Shown piece after piece: positions 10,476-22,878 of a DNA stretch of 64,000 bases; the stretch's first letter is position 1, and every line of letters starts with the position of its first letter. Source of the DNA: Cyclina sinensis. Lineage: Eukaryota; Mollusca; Bivalvia; Venerida; Veneridae. Where the stretch lies: NCBI GenBank assembly GCA_012932295.1, contig JAAONU010000048.1, forward strand, positions 62,001 through 126,000. Direction: 5' to 3'. The notes below the pieces were generated by a model. It searched no databases. It saw nothing but the letters and a program-made list of their open reading frames with translations, and was not told the origin of the DNA. A program made the translations under genes and the position numbers.

Positions 10476-12834
10476 ACAAGAGGTCCATGATGGCCTTGGA
10501 TCGCTCACCTGAATACTTAGCCTTTGGATATGCTGTTGAGCAAACATCAGAAGATTTTTTTTAAGATTCTCCCTATATAAATCATCTATAATAATTAAAG
10601 TTACTCCCACGGTAGAGCCAATTTTCACCCAAGTGACATAATCTGAACAAACTTGGTAAAGGACCTCTACCTGATGCTCTATGCAAAATATCTATGTTCT
10701 AGGCCTTGTTGTTTCAGACAAGATTTTTTAAGTCTTCCATTTATAAGCATATGTAAAATCAAGTGACCCCAGGGCTGGGCCATTTAAGACATTAAGGGCT
10801 TAATTTGAATTTGGTAGAGTACTTCTAGCTTATGATCGTTGCAAAAACCTTAGCCCTTGGCTTTGTGGTTGAGCTAATTTTTACCAAAGGGGCATAATTT
10901 GAACAAACTTTTTCACTATATCCAAATAAGGAATAAGCCAAAACTTCAAGAGTCCACTGTGAGCTTGACCTTTGAACGAGCAATATATTTCTTGCACAAT
11001 ACATGTCGACTTCATATGATGATCACTTATACCAAATTATTTCTAAATCCAACCATGCACAACAAAGTTATGAGCCGGACACGAACATCTATTGTGTGCA
11101 CGCACGCACGCATGCACACACAGACAGACAGACAGACAGACAGACGACAGACACACACACACACATACACACACACACGAACAGGGTAAACACTATATGC
11201 CCACTCGTCATTATCATGGTGGTTGCATAATGACAAAGTTATGACAATTTAAGCAAAATTTAATCATTTGACCATGAAGGTGAAGGTCATTTAAGGTCAA
11301 AGTCATACTTAAATGATCCAACATATAAGTTTTGTCAAAAGTGTTGTTTTGTGCAAGAATTAGTCAAATCCAACAATAAATAACAAATTTATGGCAAGTT
11401 TTAATCAAAATGTTGGATTTGTCATAAGTGTTGTTTTGTCAAAGCATGAATTAAATCGATAAATAAACAACAAAGTAATGACAATTCAAGGAAAATTCGA
11501 TAATCTGACCTTGACTGTCAAGGTCATTTTTAGGATTTATTCAACATGTCATAAGTGTTGTTTTGTCCAAATATGAATTAAATCTAACCAAAAACAACAA
11601 AGTTATGGCCAATTATAGCAAAATTCAATAATTTGACCTTGACCATCTCTGTCATTTTAAGGTTGAGGTCATACTTGAATAATTTAACATGTCTGCTTTG
11701 TCATAATTGTTTTATTGTCAAAGTATGATTCAAATCCAACCATAAATAACAAAGTTAGGGCCAGTTTTAGCAAAATTCAATAATTTGACCTTGACTGTCA
11801 AAGTAATTTAAAGTCAAAGTCACACTTGTAAGAATCATAATATTGGGTTTGTCATTAGTGTTGTTTTGTCCAGGTATGAATCAAATCCATAAATAAATGA
11901 CAAAGTTATGAGAATTCAAGCAAAATTTAATCACTTGACTGTGAAGGTCAAGATCATTTAAGGTCAAGGTCACACTTGTAAGAATCATAATGTCGGGTTT
12001 GTCATTAGTGTTGTTTTGTCCAGGTATGAATCAAACCCATAAATAAATGACAAAGTTATGAGAATTCAAGCAAAATTTAATCACTTGACTATGAAAGTCA
12101 AGGCCATTTAAGGTCAAGGTCATTCTTGAATTATTCAACATGTCAGTTTTGTTGTAAGTGTGGTTTTGTCCAAGTATGAGTCAAATCCAACTATAAATAA
12201 CAAAGTTATGGCCAGTTTTAGCAAAATTCAAAAACTTAGACTTGAATGTTAAGGTCATTTTAAGGTCAAGGTCAAGTTCAGTTCAGTCTTCTTGGTGTTT
12301 GTGCTGAAGTATGTCAACAATCCAACTTTAAATAAATAACAAAGTTATGGCCAATATAAGCAAAATTCAATAATTTGACCTTGAAGGTGAGTCATTTATG
12401 AGTTCAGGTCATCTTCAGTCTGGTCTACTTGAAGGTCTTGTCCAAAGGGTTGTTGTGTCCAAACATGAAGACAATCCATCTTTTAATAATAAAGTTATGG
12501 CCAATTTTAGCAGAATTCAATATCTTGACCTTGAAGGTGAAGTTCATTTATGAGTCAAGGTCAAGTTTAGTCTGGTCTACTTGAAGGTCTTGTCCAAAGG
12601 GTTGTTGTGTCCAAGTATGAAGACAATACATAAAGGAAAAAAAAATTATGATCAATGTTAAAGTTTTTGAACAGGAACGGCAACGACTGTAGCAATAACT
12701 TGATTTTTTCTTTGAAAAAAGTCGAGCTAATAAAATGACACCGGGGCTGGGCCATTAATTATTCAAGGAGCATTCTTTGATCAATCTTTGTAGAAAGCTC
12801 AACCCTTTAGCACTTTGTGCTCTGGTGAGCTAAA
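10476..12834 (+). mobile_element. Composite PL-A/PL-B element with monomer-gamma array
   Basis: The left end is a PL-A start with changes (ACAAGAGGTCCATGATGGC). The first 400 bp are beta-like. From about 11230 to 12650 there are about ten gamma monomers ('aacaaagttatggccaattttagcaaaattcaataatttgacc', 'caaggtcattttaaggtcaag', 'gtgttgttttgtccaagtatgaatcaaatcc'). A PL-B terminus (gaaaaaagtcgagctaata) is at 12714-12732. A PL-A-like 'agcactttgtgctctggtgagctaaa' follows at 12809-12834. At least two elements are therefore joined here. Confidence 0.5.
11096..11180. repeat. CACG/CAGA/CA compound microsatellite
   Basis: The tract runs through GCACGCACGC, then (GACA)n, then (CA)n, with short interruptions. 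It lies between the beta and gamma parts of the composite element, the position where pearl-like elements carry a tetranucleotide run. Reading frames across it give artefactual Thr/His-rich peptides. Confidence 0.9.
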
Positions 12835-13304
12835 ATCTGTAATAAGCCAAAGGAACATCAGGTGAAAATGTGCCAAACTACTGCATGTATGGTTTTCAAT
12901 TCAATGTCCCCTGAGTACTATCAAATAGGCAGGTCACCTTTTTTCAGACATCAGATATTAATCCATATCCTCAACCTCCGTTCTAATGAGATATCAACTA
13001 ATTCACTTAACTGAAACATTTACTGCATAATATAAAGCTAATTTATGAGAATATTCAGACAGTTGAAGTAATGTTTACAACAGAACAATAAATTGATGCC
13101 AAAGTGCATCAAAGTGGTTTAAGTTATTCATAAAAGAATTACACTTACACAGTCTTATCACTGCTTTTTTTTTCACACAAAACATTTTCAGATATTTTTA
13201 CAATACCATTAAAAAGGCATTTTACCAAGCTATGCATATCCACCATAATAAAACTGTAAAAAAGTAAATAATGCGTAGCACTAAGCAGTGTTAGAAAGCC
13301 TTAC
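12835..13304. other. Unique intronic sequence before a phosphoesterase exon
   Basis: AT-rich sequence with no repeat words shared with the arrays around it. It directly follows, on the minus strand, the splice donor of the exon at 13305-13391. No gene or RNA seen. Confidence 0.5.
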
Positions 13305-13391
13305 CAAAGTCATGGTTCCCATAAACAGCACAATGTACTGGTATTGCATTTAGAATAGGGATCATCTGTGTCCCCTTCAGGAAAATGCTCA
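13305..13391 (-). CDS. 5'-nucleotidase/UshA-like metallophosphoesterase, second coding exon
   Basis: An 87-nt exon. It completes a split Met codon (A plus TG), encodes SIFLKGTQMIPILNAIPVHC then AVYGNHDF, and leaves one G for the next codon. GNHD is the third signature motif of calcineurin-like metallophosphoesterases. Its Asn and His bind the dinuclear metal centre and the phosphate (family knowledge). The minus-strand acceptor is TTTTCAG and the donor GTAAGG. It lies between the exon carrying the first two motifs (22879-23047) and the exon completing DFDFGVDHL (4541-4680). No change is seen in the key residues of this motif. Confidence 0.92.
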
Positions 13392-13429
13392 CTGAAAACA
13401 AGTTATGTTTGACAAAAATAACCAAGAAA

Positions 13430-16038
13430 CAAGAGCCACCGCAAGCCAGGGCCACACTCAACTTTTTCCTATTTCCAAAGGCAAACAAATCACAGAAAGC
13501 ACATTGTGGTTTCAAATGAAACATCATTTGGAAATATAATTATCAAATTCATCCATACATAACAAAGTTATGGCCAATTTTAGCAAAATTCAGAAATTTC
13601 ACCTTAAAGGTCAAGGTCAAGTTCACTTTAACCTTCTTAGAAGGTATTGTTTAAAACATAGTTATGTCCATGCATGAAAACACTACACCCATTAATAACA
13701 AAGATATAGCAAAGTTCAACAATGTCAAGGTCATTTAAAGGTCAAGATAATACTTGAATTGTTCAACACATTTGTTTTATTCTCAGTGTTGTTTTACCCC
13801 AGTAAATATCAAATCTGTCCATGAATAACAAAAATTTGGCTATTTTAGCCAAATTCAATAATTTGACCTTGACAGTCAAGGTCATCTTAAGTTCAAGGTC
13901 TTGCCTAAATAATTTAACATGTAGGTACTGTCATAAGTGTCGTTTTCTCCAAGTATGAATCAAATCCACATAAAACAAGAGCCATCACTAAATGTGATTA
14001 ATACCCCTGCAAGACTACTTCAGAACTGTGGAAGTTATTAGTAACAGAATACTTTGTAAAAGAATTGAAAAAGAAGTATGGTTGTCGGTAATTAAAGATA
14101 GTTGTGGTTCTTGTACACTGCATTTCCTGTCATTGTGCTTGACCATTGAATTCCACCCAGTAGTTTTCAAGTTATGCTTCAGACAAGGAAAACCAACAAA
14201 GGGAAACAACTGTGCAAATACTGAAGATGGAGTTATAGCTCTTATAAACTGCACTTTCTGTCATTGTGCTTGACCACTTTATGAAGTTGCAATGAATTCC
14301 AACCAGTAGTTTTCAAGTTATGCTCCCGGCAAGGAAAACAAATAAGGGGCAATAATTGTGCAAATAGTGAAGATAGAGTAATGATTCTTGAAAAATGCAC
14401 TTCTCTTATTGTGCTTGACCATTGTATGAAGTTGCACTAAATTCCAACCAGCAGTTTTCAAGTTATGCTCCAGATAAGTAAGATGGACAAAAAGCAATAA
14501 CTCTGCAAATAGTGAGGATGGAGTTATGGCTCTTGTACACTGCATTTCCTGTCATATAGCTTCACCATTGTATGAAGTTGCATTGAATTCAAACCATTAA
14601 TTTTCAAGTAATGCTCCCGGCAAGAAAAAAAACAAGGGCAATAACTGTGCAAAAAGTGAAGATGGAGTTATGATTCCTGAACACTACATTTCTCTCATTG
14701 TGCTTGACTATTGTATGAACTTGCATTGAATTCCAACCAGCAGTTTTCAAGTTATGCTCCAGACAAAGAAGACCAACAAAGGGCAATAACTCTGCAAATA
14801 GCGAGATAGGAGTTATGGCTCTTGTACATTGCACTTCTTGTTATTAAGCTTGACCATTGTATGAAGTTGCATTGAATTCCAACCATTAGTTATGCTCCAG
14901 ACAAGGAACAGACAGACCAACTGCCCGACCGACCAACCTTCGTTTCGGTGGTATTATAATTTGATCTTGAAGGTCCAGGTCATTTCTGGGTAAGGTCATA
15001 CTTGTTTTATTCAACCAGTAAGTTTTTCCATAAGTATTGTTTTGTCCAAGTATGAATCAAATCTGTAAATAGATAAAGTTATTACAATATAAGCAAAATT
15101 CAATAATTTGACCTTGACTGTCAAAATCATTTTAAGTTAAAGTCGAACTTGAATAATTTAACATGTATGTCATGAGTGTTGTTTTGTCCAAGTATTAATC
15201 AAAAAGAACTAAAAAAAGATGTTTTGGCCATTTTTAGCAAAATTCTATAATTTGACCTTGACTGTCATGGTCATTTAAAGGTCAAGGTCATACTTGAATG
15301 ATTCAACATGTCAGTTTTGTCATAAGTGTTGTTTTGTCATAGTATGAATAAAATAAAACCATAAATAACAAAGTTATGGCTAATTTAAATGAATTCAATA
15401 TCTTGACCTTGAATGTCAAGGTCATACTTTAATAAATCAAAAGGTTGGTTATGTTGTTTCATCAAAGAATGAACCAAATCCATAAATAAATGACAGTAAT
15501 GACAATTTAAGCAAAATTCAATCGTTTGATCTTGGGTGTCAAGGTCATTTTAAGGTTAAGGTCATACCTGAATTATTCAACACGTCAGTTTTTTCAAAAG
15601 TGTTGTTTTGTCCAAGTATGAATCAAATCCAACGATAAATAATGAAGTTATGGCCAATTTAAGCAAAATTCAATAATTTGACTGTGGAGGTCATTTTTAG
15701 GTCAATGTCAAGTTTAGTCTTGTCTGCTTGAAAGTCTTCTCCAAGGGGTTGTTGTGTCCAAGCATGAAGACAATCCACCTATTAAAAATTAAGTTATGGC
15801 CAATTTTAGCAAAATTTATTATTTTGACCTTGAAGGTGAGTTAAGTCAAGTTTAGTCCCCTCTACTTGAAGGTCTTGTCCAAAGGGTTGTTGTGTCCAAG
15901 TATGAAGAAAATCCATAAAGGAATAGAATAATTATGATCAATGTTAAAGTTTTTGGACGGGAAAGGCAACGACAATGGCAACAACACCATGACTATAGCA
16001 AAAACTCGATTTTTTGTTCGAAAAAAGTCGAGCTAATA
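13430..16038 (+). mobile_element. PL-B element with monomer-gamma array, interrupted by PL-F
   Basis: It starts ACAAGAGCCACCGCAAGCC and ends AAAAAGTCGAGCTAATAA near 16038. The core is gamma monomers at 13550-13970 and 14955-15900. The last units diverge ('ggtcttgtccaaagggttgttgtgtccaag', 'ggcaacgacaatggcaacaac') before the terminal hairpin 'actcgatttt...gaaaaaagtcgag'. A PL-F element occupies 13974-14955. Another PL-B copy in the same arrangement, reversed, is at 55571-57955, which confirms both ends. Confidence 0.7.
13974..14955 (+). mobile_element. PL-F element with monomer eta, nested in PL-B
   Basis: It begins at 'acaagagccatcactaaatgtg', carries about five copies of a roughly 150-bp unit ('gggcaataactctgcaaatagtgaagatggagttat', 'gcttgaccattgtatgaagttgca', 'accagtagttttcaagttatgctcc'), and ends in a 'gaccgaccaacc...ggtggtattataa' tail. 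Repeated short antisense ORFs beginning MQ(F/C) arise once per monomer and are not genes. Confidence 0.65.
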
Positions 16039-16228
16039 AATAAATAAACAAAACAAAAGTAAAAGTAGCATGAAGATGATACTGGAAATTAAGCAGAGTA
16101 AGACCTTAATATGGGAATTTCTTGTAACAATCACAGGTCTTACAGTGAGAATTTTGTGGAAAATGAGACTTCATTCTTTTTGGTTTTAACATTTTTCAAT
16201 AATTTTTCATTAGGTTGACTGCCATACA
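16039..16228. other. Short unique intronic sequence
   Basis: No gene, no array monomer and no clear element end seen. Confidence 0.4.
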
Positions 16229-16262
16229 AGGTATACTACTCAAAATTTGATAGGGATCACTT
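16229..16262 (+). repeat. Left arm of a 2.3-kb-spaced inverted repeat
   Basis: The sequence 'tatactactcaaaatttgat...gatcact' is repeated inverted at 18520-18552 with only small differences. The arms enclose a dead Tc1 transposase and a PL-D-type element, so they could be the ends of a composite or older transposon. No target duplication was identified. Confidence 0.6.
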
Positions 16263-16543
16263 GTAAGAATGTGTATATTTACTACATAAGGTTGAAAGGT
16301 TACATTTTTTGTTGTGATTCTGAAAATATGTTCATATGACAACAGTTTGGTATCAAAGAATGAGTAAGTCTGTAAACCGTTGAAGCCTGACAGAGGCTGA
16401 GCCGTGGGAGGGGCACGAATTTGGGATAACACAGACAGGAGATGAAATGGAACTTTTTGGAAAAATCAAGTCTATGGCCTGAATTTTGCTTTAATATGGT
16501 GTGTGGTGTACGTTTGCTTGGATTACTGCTCTGCACCGCTTTC

Positions 16544-17467
16544 TCATGCTGCTATGAGTCTCCAGATGCTTTGTTGTGGGAGTCGAGCCCACCAGTCCAG
16601 AAGGGCATGCTGTAGCCCAGGGACCGTGGTTGGCTGGACTGGGCAAGCAGATATTGCAGTCTGCAGCATGTCCCAGGCATGCTCTATTGGACTGAGATCT
16701 GGAGACCTTGCTGGCCAGTCCATTCTCTCTATGGCTGCTGCCTCCAGATACTAGTCGGTGACCCTTGCCCTGTGAGGCCGGGCGTTGTCGTCCATTAAAA
16801 TGAACTCAGGGCTTATAGCACCAGCGTACAGACAAACATACACATCTCAGATCTCATTGACGTGTCGTACAGCCGTCAATGTGCTGTTTTGAACAATGTG
16901 CAGGTCCGTTCTTCCCTGCTTGCTAATGCCCGCCCACACCATGACCGAGCCCCCGCCATGACGGTCATGGGTACCAACATACGGATGCCAAACTCTCATT
17001 GGTGGATCTCCATACCCGCACTCGCCTATCAGTGAAGTCCACACAAAATTTTGACTCGTCAGTGAACAGCACTGGGGTCAATTTTTGCAGCTTCCACCTG
17101 GCGTGATCACGGCCCATTGAAGATGTGCCTGGATGTGGTTTTGCGTCAATGGGATTCGGATTGCTGGCATTCTAGCCCTCATGCCAGCTGTATGAAGACG
17201 GTTCCTGATGGTTTGAGTGGAAAGTCTTACACCAGTAGCATTCTGGAAGTCATTTTGGAGGGCAGTAGCGGTAACAAAGCGCTGACCTCGCACTTGAACG
17301 ACAATAAACCGGTCCTCACGCTGAGTTGTAGACCTCTTAAGCCCTCCGCAATGCCTATGCGTGACATGGCCGTAAGTTTGAAACCGTCGCCACATCCTGG
17401 CAACAGTGCTCTGGGACACCCCAAGGACACCTGCCACATCCCGTTGAGAACGCCCAGCCTCAAGCAT
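16544..17467 (-). pseudogene. Tc1-like (DD34E) transposase pseudogene
   Basis: The N-terminal part reads MLEAGRSQRDVAGVLGVSQS followed by TVARMWRRF, a helix-turn-helix DNA-binding domain of the Tc1 type. Further on, VLFTDESKF supplies the first catalytic Asp, MDDNARPHRARVTD the second, and SPDLSPIEHAWD the Glu. Exactly 34 residues separate the second Asp from the Glu, the DD34E spacing of Tc1 transposases. GGGSVMVWAGI is also typical. The gene is dead: a frameshift near 17090-17105, a second around 17000, and an in-frame TAG between VTD and YLEAAA near 16755. It is more GC-rich than its surroundings, suggesting a relatively recent arrival. It is in the sense direction of the host phosphoesterase gene. 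Confidence 0.88.
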
Positions 17468-17783
17468 CCCTACCCCCTATTCATCTCCTCATCGTCAATA
17501 CGCCATCTTTGCCATAGATTTGCCATAACCAGTGCTAGGTTCGCTATAAACGTTACCATGCACAAGCCTAGTCTGAATAAAACAGATGTGTACATGAAGG
17601 TACATGCCCGCGGTGCACCACTTTTCCAGGGGTATCGCTTTTCCTGTGCATTTCGAGCCACGTACAGGTAAACAATCAAAATCTGCTGGACAGGTCGGCT
17701 TTGCTATATGAATAAACTACATGTATGAGAAAAAATCAGTTATCTTGAAGTTATCATTAAAAAGATATTTAAGAAATAACTAG

Positions 17784-18507
17784 AACTGTGTCCATAGGAC
17801 ACGGATGCCCCCACTATGCATAAGTGCTCATAAACAAGAGCATGTATATCCTGTATGTAAGATTTTTTCTGTACATATACCTAAAATGATCTACAGGTAA
17901 CCTTATGTACATGTTAAATTAAATTACAAATGTAAAATTTATATGTTCAATTATTTATATGGTATATAGTGAAAAAATCAACAAAGGGCCATAATTCTGT
18001 TAAATATGGTCACAGCAAAAATTCCTTCCTTTACTACCATCTACACATTAAAGCTGTTCATCCCTGGAAGTTTAAGCAAAATCTGCCATCCGGTTTAAGA
18101 GGAGTTGCGTTCACAAAATTTCAATATGGTATATAGTGAAAAAATCAACAAAGGGCCATAATTCTGTTAAATTTGGTCGCAGCAAAAATTCCTTCCTTTA
18201 CTTCCATCTACACATTAAGGTTGTTCATCCCTGGAAGTTTTAGCAAAATCTGCCATCCGGTTTAAGAGAAGTTGCGTTCACAAAATTTCAATATGGTATA
18301 TAGTGAAAAAATCAACAAAGGGCCATAATTCTGTTAAATTTGGTCGCAGCGAAAATTCCTTCCTTTACTACCATCTACACATTAAGGTTGTTCATCCCTG
18401 GAAGTTTAAGCAAATCTGCCATCCGGTTTAAGAGGAGTTGCGTTCACAAGATTTCGGGACGTACGGACAGACGTACGGACAAGTGCAACGCTATATGCAC
18501 CCCACTT
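17784..18507 (+). mobile_element. PL-D-type element with three near-identical 167-bp units
   Basis: The start is 'aactgtgtccataggacacggatgccccc', which contains the hairpin TGTCC ATA GGACA. The core has three units starting at 17959, 18126 and 18293, exactly 167 bp apart and differing at only a few positions. They are followed by an ACGGACAGACGTACGGACA run and the terminal hairpin CCCCAC ttt GTGGGG then CCATAA. The similarity of the units points to recent amplification compared with the degenerate arrays nearby. Confidence 0.7.
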
Positions 18508-18519
18508 TGTGGGGCCATA

Positions 18520-18552
18520 AAAAGTGATCCTTATCAAATTTTGAGTAGTATA
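18520..18552 (-). repeat. Right arm of the inverted repeat matching 16229-16262
   Basis: The reverse complement of this stretch matches 16229-16262. The two arms face each other across about 2.25 kb. Confidence 0.6.
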
Positions 18553-18824
18553 CTTCCCACTAAAATGCATTATTCTCCATACATCACTCCAAATGAAATC
18601 AATACCTTGAGAGAGAGACTGAGACACTTGTAATTAGCTCTACTGGTTCCAATTCCTAGCTGGGTGCTTCAGAAAAACAACTGCTGAACATGATCACAAC
18701 AATAAAAATGTAAAATCAATTAGCCCAGCTTGTACTGATTTTAACAATGATTTAATATTCATATTTTTCTATATAAAAAAAACCAACAAAAAAAAAACAA
18801 CAAGAAATTGGTAAAACCAAATAA

Positions 18825-19705
18825 TGCTCCCCGAAGTATATTTTTTAGAATGGCAGAAAAGTAAGAAATGTACTATCAGTGGTATTTCAATGACATGTGA
18901 AATTAAATACTTTTTGAGTTATAGTAAGGATAACCATGATGAAACATATTTGAGGATTCATAGTATCTCCTCAATGAGATCTATTTATCTATGATGTTTC
19001 AAGTTGATACCTTCAAAAGTTTTTTTATTATGCCCCAGACAAACAAAACCAGACAGCTCCAAATTATGCATAAGAGAGTTATGGTTCCTGGACACTGCAC
19101 TTCTCCTCAATGAGGTCTATTCATTTTTGAAGTTTAAAGCTGATACCTCCAATACTGTTTGAGTTAGGCACTGGACAAGCAAAAATGACAAAGGGAGATT
19201 ATTCAAAATATAAGTGAGCTCCAGTTTCGGTTCTTGTGCACTGCAATCCGCCTCATCACCAGCAACCTTTATTGCAAGTTTGAAGCCAATCCCATGTATA
19301 CTTTGTGAGAAAATGGCCAGACAAGGAAAACTGAAAAGGGGAGAAAACTCAAGAATTAGCAAGGCTAGAGTAATGGTTTTCATGCACTGCACTTTTCCTC
19401 ACCGCCATCAAGCTATATTCCAAGTTTGAAGGCAATGCCTTGTACACTTTTGGAGTTACGCTCCAAACAAATTGGGGACAGATGTCCAGCTGAAACTGGA
19501 TAGACAGCCTTTTCCTTTGTTATTATCTTTTGGTTAATAGAGGGCCATTGGCCCCTTATTATATTGTTACGGAATAAACTCTACGGTTCTCTTTTGTTAA
19601 GTTTACAATTAGATGGCCCCCTATTTATTTTCGGTACTGCGGACTGACAGATGGACTGAAGGATGGACGATTTGAATACTATATGCCTCCCTTAGGGGGC
19701 ATAAA
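18825..19705 (+). mobile_element. PL-D-type element with degenerate epsilon-like monomers
   Basis: It begins near 'aataatgctccccgaagtat', repeats a unit of roughly 130-150 bp ('ctgcacttctcctcaatgaggtctat', 'agtttaaagctgatacc', 'acaaagggagatta'), then has a GGATGGACGA-like run. It ends in the hairpin CTATATGCCTCCC tta GGGGGCATAA. A short PL-C-like palindrome GAGGGCCATTGGCCCC is embedded at 19540-19555. Confidence 0.5.
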
Positions 19706-19889
19706 AACCAAATTTGTAAGGACAGTTGATTTACTGCAAAATTTACCTACTTCTTTTTTAATCTGTGAATGTTTGCCAGATTTTTTACAACCACACCAAG
19801 AGATGTCAGTGCTTGGCTGGCAGGTGTAAAAAGGAGACCTGTACTTCATATAATCACTGTTGTTCTCAAGAATTCCAGCTGATAAGCCA

Positions 19890-22452
19890 TTGATTTATCT
19901 ATCAATCAGGGTTGCTTTGTTAAGTTTCATAAAGGGAGAAAATAAAAAAAAAACTAACTGATGTACAGTGATGGTTCTTTAACATTGAACTTCCTCTCAT
20001 TGGTCTTTGTAACTGTGTGAAGTTTCATTCAATTTCCTTCAATACTTTCCTACTTACATACTTTCCTTGTTTCCTAACAAGCATTATTAGGTATAATAAA
20101 GGGAGATAATTAAAAAACTAAACTAGAGCTATCACTGAATATTATTAATAGCCCCGCAAGACTGCTTCAGAACTGAGGAAGTTATTAATAGTAACAGAAT
20201 ATTTTGTAAAAGAATTGAAATAGACTTATAGTAGTGTGCAATTAAAGATAGTTGTGGTTCTTGTACACTGCATTTCCTTTCACTGTGGTAGACCATTGTA
20301 TGAAGTTGCACTGAATTCCAACCAGTAGTTTTCAAGTTATGCTCCCGACAAGGAAAACCAACAAAGGGCAATAACTCTGCAAATTCTGAAGATGGAGTTA
20401 TGATTCTTGAACAATGCACTTCCTCTCATTGTGCTTGACCACTGCATGAAGTTATATAAATTCCAACCATTACTATTCAAGTTATGCTCCCGACAACGAA
20501 AACCAAAAAAGGGCAATATCTCTACAAATAGTGAAGATGTAGTTATGATTCTTGAACACTGCACTTCCTCTCATTGTGCTTGACCATTTTATGAAGTTGC
20601 ATTGAATTCAAACCATTATTTTTCAAGTTATACTTCAGATAAGGAAATTGCAACAAACTGCCTGGCCGACCAACCACTGGGTTGCACCTACAAATGTATA
20701 TACCCCCCCCCCCAAACTTTATTTAGGGGGTATAATAATGGAGAGTGATGGTTTTTTATCATTTCACTTCCTATCACTAGTCTGTATAACTGTGTGAAGA
20801 TATAATGAGATACCACTGATACTTTAGAAGTTATACTCCAGACAAGCATTATTCAACTTTTGTAATAATCATTAAGGGAGATAATTAAAAAATTAAGCAA
20901 GGTAAATTTAAAGTTCATAAACATGCATGTCCTCTCACTGTTCTCTATCACTGTGTGAAGTTTTAATAAAATTCCTGAAATAGGTTTGAAGTTATTCTCC
21001 AGACAAGCATAATTAAGCATCATAAATGGAGATAATTCAAAAACTAAGTAAATCAGAGTTATGGTTCTTTGACACTACACTTCCTCTGACTAGTCTCTAT
21101 ATAACTGTGTGAAATTACAATGAGATATCATGGATAGTTTAAGAGTAATATTCCAGACTAGCATAATTATCTTAAGGAAGATAATTAAAAAATTATGCAA
21201 GGCAGGATTATGGTTCCTGAAGGGTGCACTTCCTCTCATACTCTCCTGCGCATCGGTCGAATGTTTCACTTTCTTACCTCTGCTAAAATTCAATTTTCTG
21301 AACGATATTTTATTTTTAGACAGGGAAATCCACAGTTATTTTTCAGCCAATCATTGACTAGCTTACAACGAAATGTCCATACATACAACATTCGGATTGT
21401 ACATACAATTGACAACCTAAAATGTAAACAAACATTGCATGTTTGCATGTTATACTTATGTATTTCACTTTTCAAAGTGATTTTTTAAAAATATGTATAC
21501 GTAAATAAACCAGTAAAACTATCAAAAAGGTTAAAATCACGATGGTATGGTTGTCTTTAGACGTTTAATTGCTGTATTAAGATGTTTATGTAAACGCATA
21601 GTTGAAATGTGTTTACAAAATTGTCAGAAAACACACGTCTATTTATAATTTTTGGAATCACATGATCGTTTAAACCAATGAAAAATCGTTTAAAGATTTT
21701 TCGGTTTTGGGATATTGGTGCATTTTCATTTGTTGCTTAAAAGTTCATTGTAAAGGTCAATATCATAAATCTACTCTTATTATAGCAGCGGTGTGAAGTA
21801 ACGGTAGTGTATTCATTTAGCTGCTGAGGGAGCGTATTCCTCTCACTGATCTCTGTCAAAGTGATAAGTATCAATCAAATTCCTTCAACACTTTTCAAGT
21901 TATTCTCAAGACAAAAGTGTGACCTATCAAGTATCATTAAGGGGGATAATTCAAAAATTAAGCAAGGTAGACATATGCTTATTGAACAGTGCACTTTCAC
22001 TCACTTAAAGTACTATCTATATCTGTGTGAAGTTTTAATCAAATTCCTTTAATACTTCCCAAATTAATATCCGGACAAGCATTATAAAGTATTATAAAGG
22101 GAGATAATTAAAAAACTAAGTATAGTAGAGTTATGGTTCTTTGACACTGCACTTCCTCTGACTAATCTCTATAACTGTATAAAGTTTCAATAAGATATCA
22201 TGGACAGTTTAGGAGTCATATTCCAGACAAGCATTATCAACTTTAGCGAGATAATTAAAAAATTATGCTAGGTAGAAATACGGTTCTTGGACACTGCACT
22301 TCCTCTCACTGGTGTCTATCAATGTATTAAGTTTCAATCAAATTCCTTCAACACTTTTCAAGTTATTCTCCAGACAAGAGTGTGACGGACAGACGGATGG
22401 AAGGATGGACGGACAAGGTGGCGACTATATGCTCTCCCTTCGAGGAGCTTAC
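19890..22452 (+). mobile_element. Monomer-epsilon array with PL-D end, interrupted by PL-F
   Basis: About ten units of roughly 150 bp ('aagggagataattaaaaaatta', 'gcacttcctctcactggtctctat', 'gtgtgaagtttcaatcaaattcc', 'cttcaagttattctccagacaagcat'). The array ends in GACGGATGGAAGGATGGACGGACAA-like sequence and the hairpin GCTCTCCC ttc GAGGAGC at 22429-22450. A PL-F copy is nested at 20124-20730. A segment at about 21230-21830 is not built of epsilon units and looks like separate inserted AT-rich sequence of unknown nature. Confidence 0.55.
20124..20730 (+). mobile_element. PL-F element with monomer eta
   Basis: It starts ACTAGAGCTATCACTGA, has three eta units, then a 'gcctggccgaccaaccactgg' tail. 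It ends in the hairpin ACCCCCC...GGGGGT then ATAATA, with a run of ten or more C. It is inserted in the epsilon array. Confidence 0.6.
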
Positions 22453-22878
22453 AAAATCATCAAACTGATAAACTCCATAAAATCTTAGTTTGAAATCAAA
22501 TTTTTACATTAATTTTAGCCTTGTATATACTTGCAATTTTAACAAACCACTCTCCATTTCTGCTTCCTGGAGTTCTGATAAGTGTAACTGGCAAAGGTCA
22601 AGGTGTGTAAGTAATGTTCAAATTTAGCAAACAGAATTCTAGCACAAGACCTCTGGATAAGAAAGAAGTTCAAAGCCTTACATATTCATCTCTACAATAC
22701 CCTCGTAACAATCAGAATTAAAACCTGAGACCACTTTGTCTATGGGCAAATATTTGCTGGGTTCTTTTCCTTTAACAGATATTCTTTAGTTTCAGGGGTC
22801 GGCTCAGACCCACTACTGAGGTGAGTAACCCTATTGCCAATGTATTGGCCCTATGGCAGTAGGAAAACCATTACTTAC
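22453..22878. other. Unique intronic sequence next to first phosphoesterase coding exon
   Basis: No repeat monomer or gene recognised. On the minus strand it begins with the GTAAGT splice donor of the exon at 22879-23047. Confidence 0.45.

Noticed and set aside
14015..14834. Series of minus-strand ORFs starting MQ(F/C)..R(A/I)ITPSS
   Set aside because: One arises per eta monomer, and similar ones occur at 20132-20564 and 50420. They are repeat translations, not a gene family.
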